Origin: Clostridia bacterium
GTDB lineage: Bacteria; Bacillota; Clostridia; Oscillospirales; CAG-272
Reading direction: 5' to 3'
Assembly (NCBI GenBank): GCA_017461825.1
Contig: JAFTXB010000238.1
Location: forward strand, 1-23,047
Length of the DNA stretch: 23,047 nt
A model generated the notes under the pieces. It saw only the letters and a program-made list of their open reading frames with translations, ran no database searches and was not told the origin of the DNA. Positions 22,286-23,047 of the stretch are shown in pieces (within the stretch, counting starts at the first letter, position 1; each line of letters opens with the position of its first letter). The position numbers and the translations under genes were made by a program.

Positions 22286-23047
22286 TCCTTCAAACAGACC
22301 GCGGCAAAGCGAGCCTCCCGTGATCCAGATGGGTCCCCGACGCGGCGGCGGTCCCATGTCGGCACGTATGAATGCCGAAAAACCCAAAAACACTAAAAAA
22401 ACGGTTGGGCGGCTGCTTCACTACATCGGACGGAGCGGTGTGATCCTTGTTGCACTTCTTGCCATTATGCTTCTTGTCACGGCGGCGGACGTATTTGGCC
22501 CATTCTTTCAGGCAAAGGCGATCGATACGATCTCCAAGGATGAGCTGACGGGGCGTTTGACGGTCGATCTCGACGCGCTTTGGGGATATCTCATTACCAT
22601 GGCGGTCATCTTTGCCGTGAGCGCGGTGCTCTCCTATTTTCAGGAAGTGCTTGCCGCAAAGCTTTCCCAGCGGACAGTACGCATGATGCGGAACGATCTT
22701 TTTCGCAAGATCTCGCGCCTGCCGATCCGCTATACCGACACGCACCGACACGGCGATATTATGTCGCGTATGACAAACGACGTGGAAAACGTCTCAAACG
22801 CCATCTCGCAATCGGTGAGCGCGCTGCTCTCCTGTGTGCTTACCATTGTTGGCGCGCTTTCAATGATGCTCTACTACAGCCCTCTCATGACCTTGATCGC
22901 CATGGTGACGATCCCTATCTCGATCTTCATTTCCTCCAAGCTCGGCAAATTCATGCGCAAGTATTTTGTGCGTCAGCAAAAGCTGCTCGGGCAGCTCAAC
23001 GGGCAGGTGGAGGAGACCGTGACCTCTTACAAAACCGTGGTTGCCTA
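22278..23047 (+). CDS. Second ABC exporter subunit (3' truncated by window end)
   Basis: The frame opens at ATG 22278, with GGGAGGTG upstream, overlaps the previous stop by 8 bases and runs without a stop to the window edge, giving 256 residues. A charged, Gly- and Pro-rich N-terminal extension of about 40 residues (PRRGGGPMSARMNAEKPKN) precedes the first membrane helix (VILVALLAIMLLVTAADVF). The ABC exporter membrane domain follows, with MMRNDLFRKISRLPIRYTD and HGDIMSRMTNDVENV, the coupling-helix region. The ATPase domain lies beyond the window; by analogy it should supply the canonical catalytic Glu and His lacking in its partner. Together they form a heterodimeric exporter, probably for drugs, peptides or lipids. 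Confidence 0.93.
   Translation, partial: MNNPSNRPRQSEPPVIQMGPRRGGGPMSARMNAEKPKNTKKTVGRLLHYIGRSGVILVALLAIMLLVTAADVFGPFFQAKAIDTISKDELTGRLTVDLDALWGYLITMAVIFAVSAVLSYFQEVLAAKLSQRTVRMMRNDLFRKISRLPIRYTDTHRHGDIMSRMTNDVENVSNAISQSVSALLSCVLTIVGALSMMLYYSPLMTLIAMVTIPISIFISSKLGKFMRKYFVRQQKLLGQLNGQVEETVTSYKTVVA

Noticed and set aside
22290..22751. 153-residue - strand open frame near the window end
   Set aside because: It is antisense to the second ABC exporter gene, whose + strand frame shows clear family motifs.

Overview
The window looks like chromosomal DNA of a spore-forming Firmicute of the class Clostridia, possibly a gut Oscillospirales-type lineage. The evidence is a spoIVB peptidase gene, the Gram-positive division block yggS-sepF-yggT-ylmH, TTGACA/TATAAT promoters with 17-base spacing, strong AGGAGG-type ribosome binding sites and palindromic intergenic repeats of the kind common in gut clostridial genomes. 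The species cannot be named from this sequence. No rRNA, tRNA, CRISPR array, prophage or transposase gene was seen.

Region 1 (1-5.9 kb, all + strand) is mostly housekeeping. It holds the tail of an SH3-like protein with its terminator, then a RelB/DinJ-type antitoxin gene overlapping a cytidine-deaminase-family gene, then miaA. A pair of palindromic repeats follows, and then a tightly spaced block: HlyD-like membrane protein, yggS, sepF, yggT, ylmH. divIVA, which often closes this block, is not here.

Region 2 (5.9-10.6 kb, + strand) is a small surface-glycan set: a membrane O-acyltransferase, an NAD-dependent sugar epimerase/dehydratase with its own strong promoter, and two family-2 glycosyltransferases, closed by a strong bidirectional terminator.

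Region 3 (10.7-18.4 kb) is accessory metabolism. An AraC regulator (-) diverges from an AEC-family carrier (+), which is followed by an SGNH/DUF4886 hydrolase (+). Between the last two lies a 307-base element with terminal inverted repeats and a 12-base target duplication; removing it would leave the two genes 25 bases apart. Converging on the hydrolase is a - strand operon of SDR oxidoreductase, an unassigned glycyl radical enzyme (GRE) and its radical-SAM activase, joined by 4-base overlaps. A second AraC gene diverges from that operon. This GRE locus is the best candidate for an uncharacterised pathway.

Region 4 (18.4-23.0 kb) has spoIVB (-), then a MarR repressor (+) with palindromic operator candidates at its promoter, and two overlapping ABC exporter genes. 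The first exporter subunit has a degenerate ATP site, which marks a heterodimeric exporter. The second runs off the window end.
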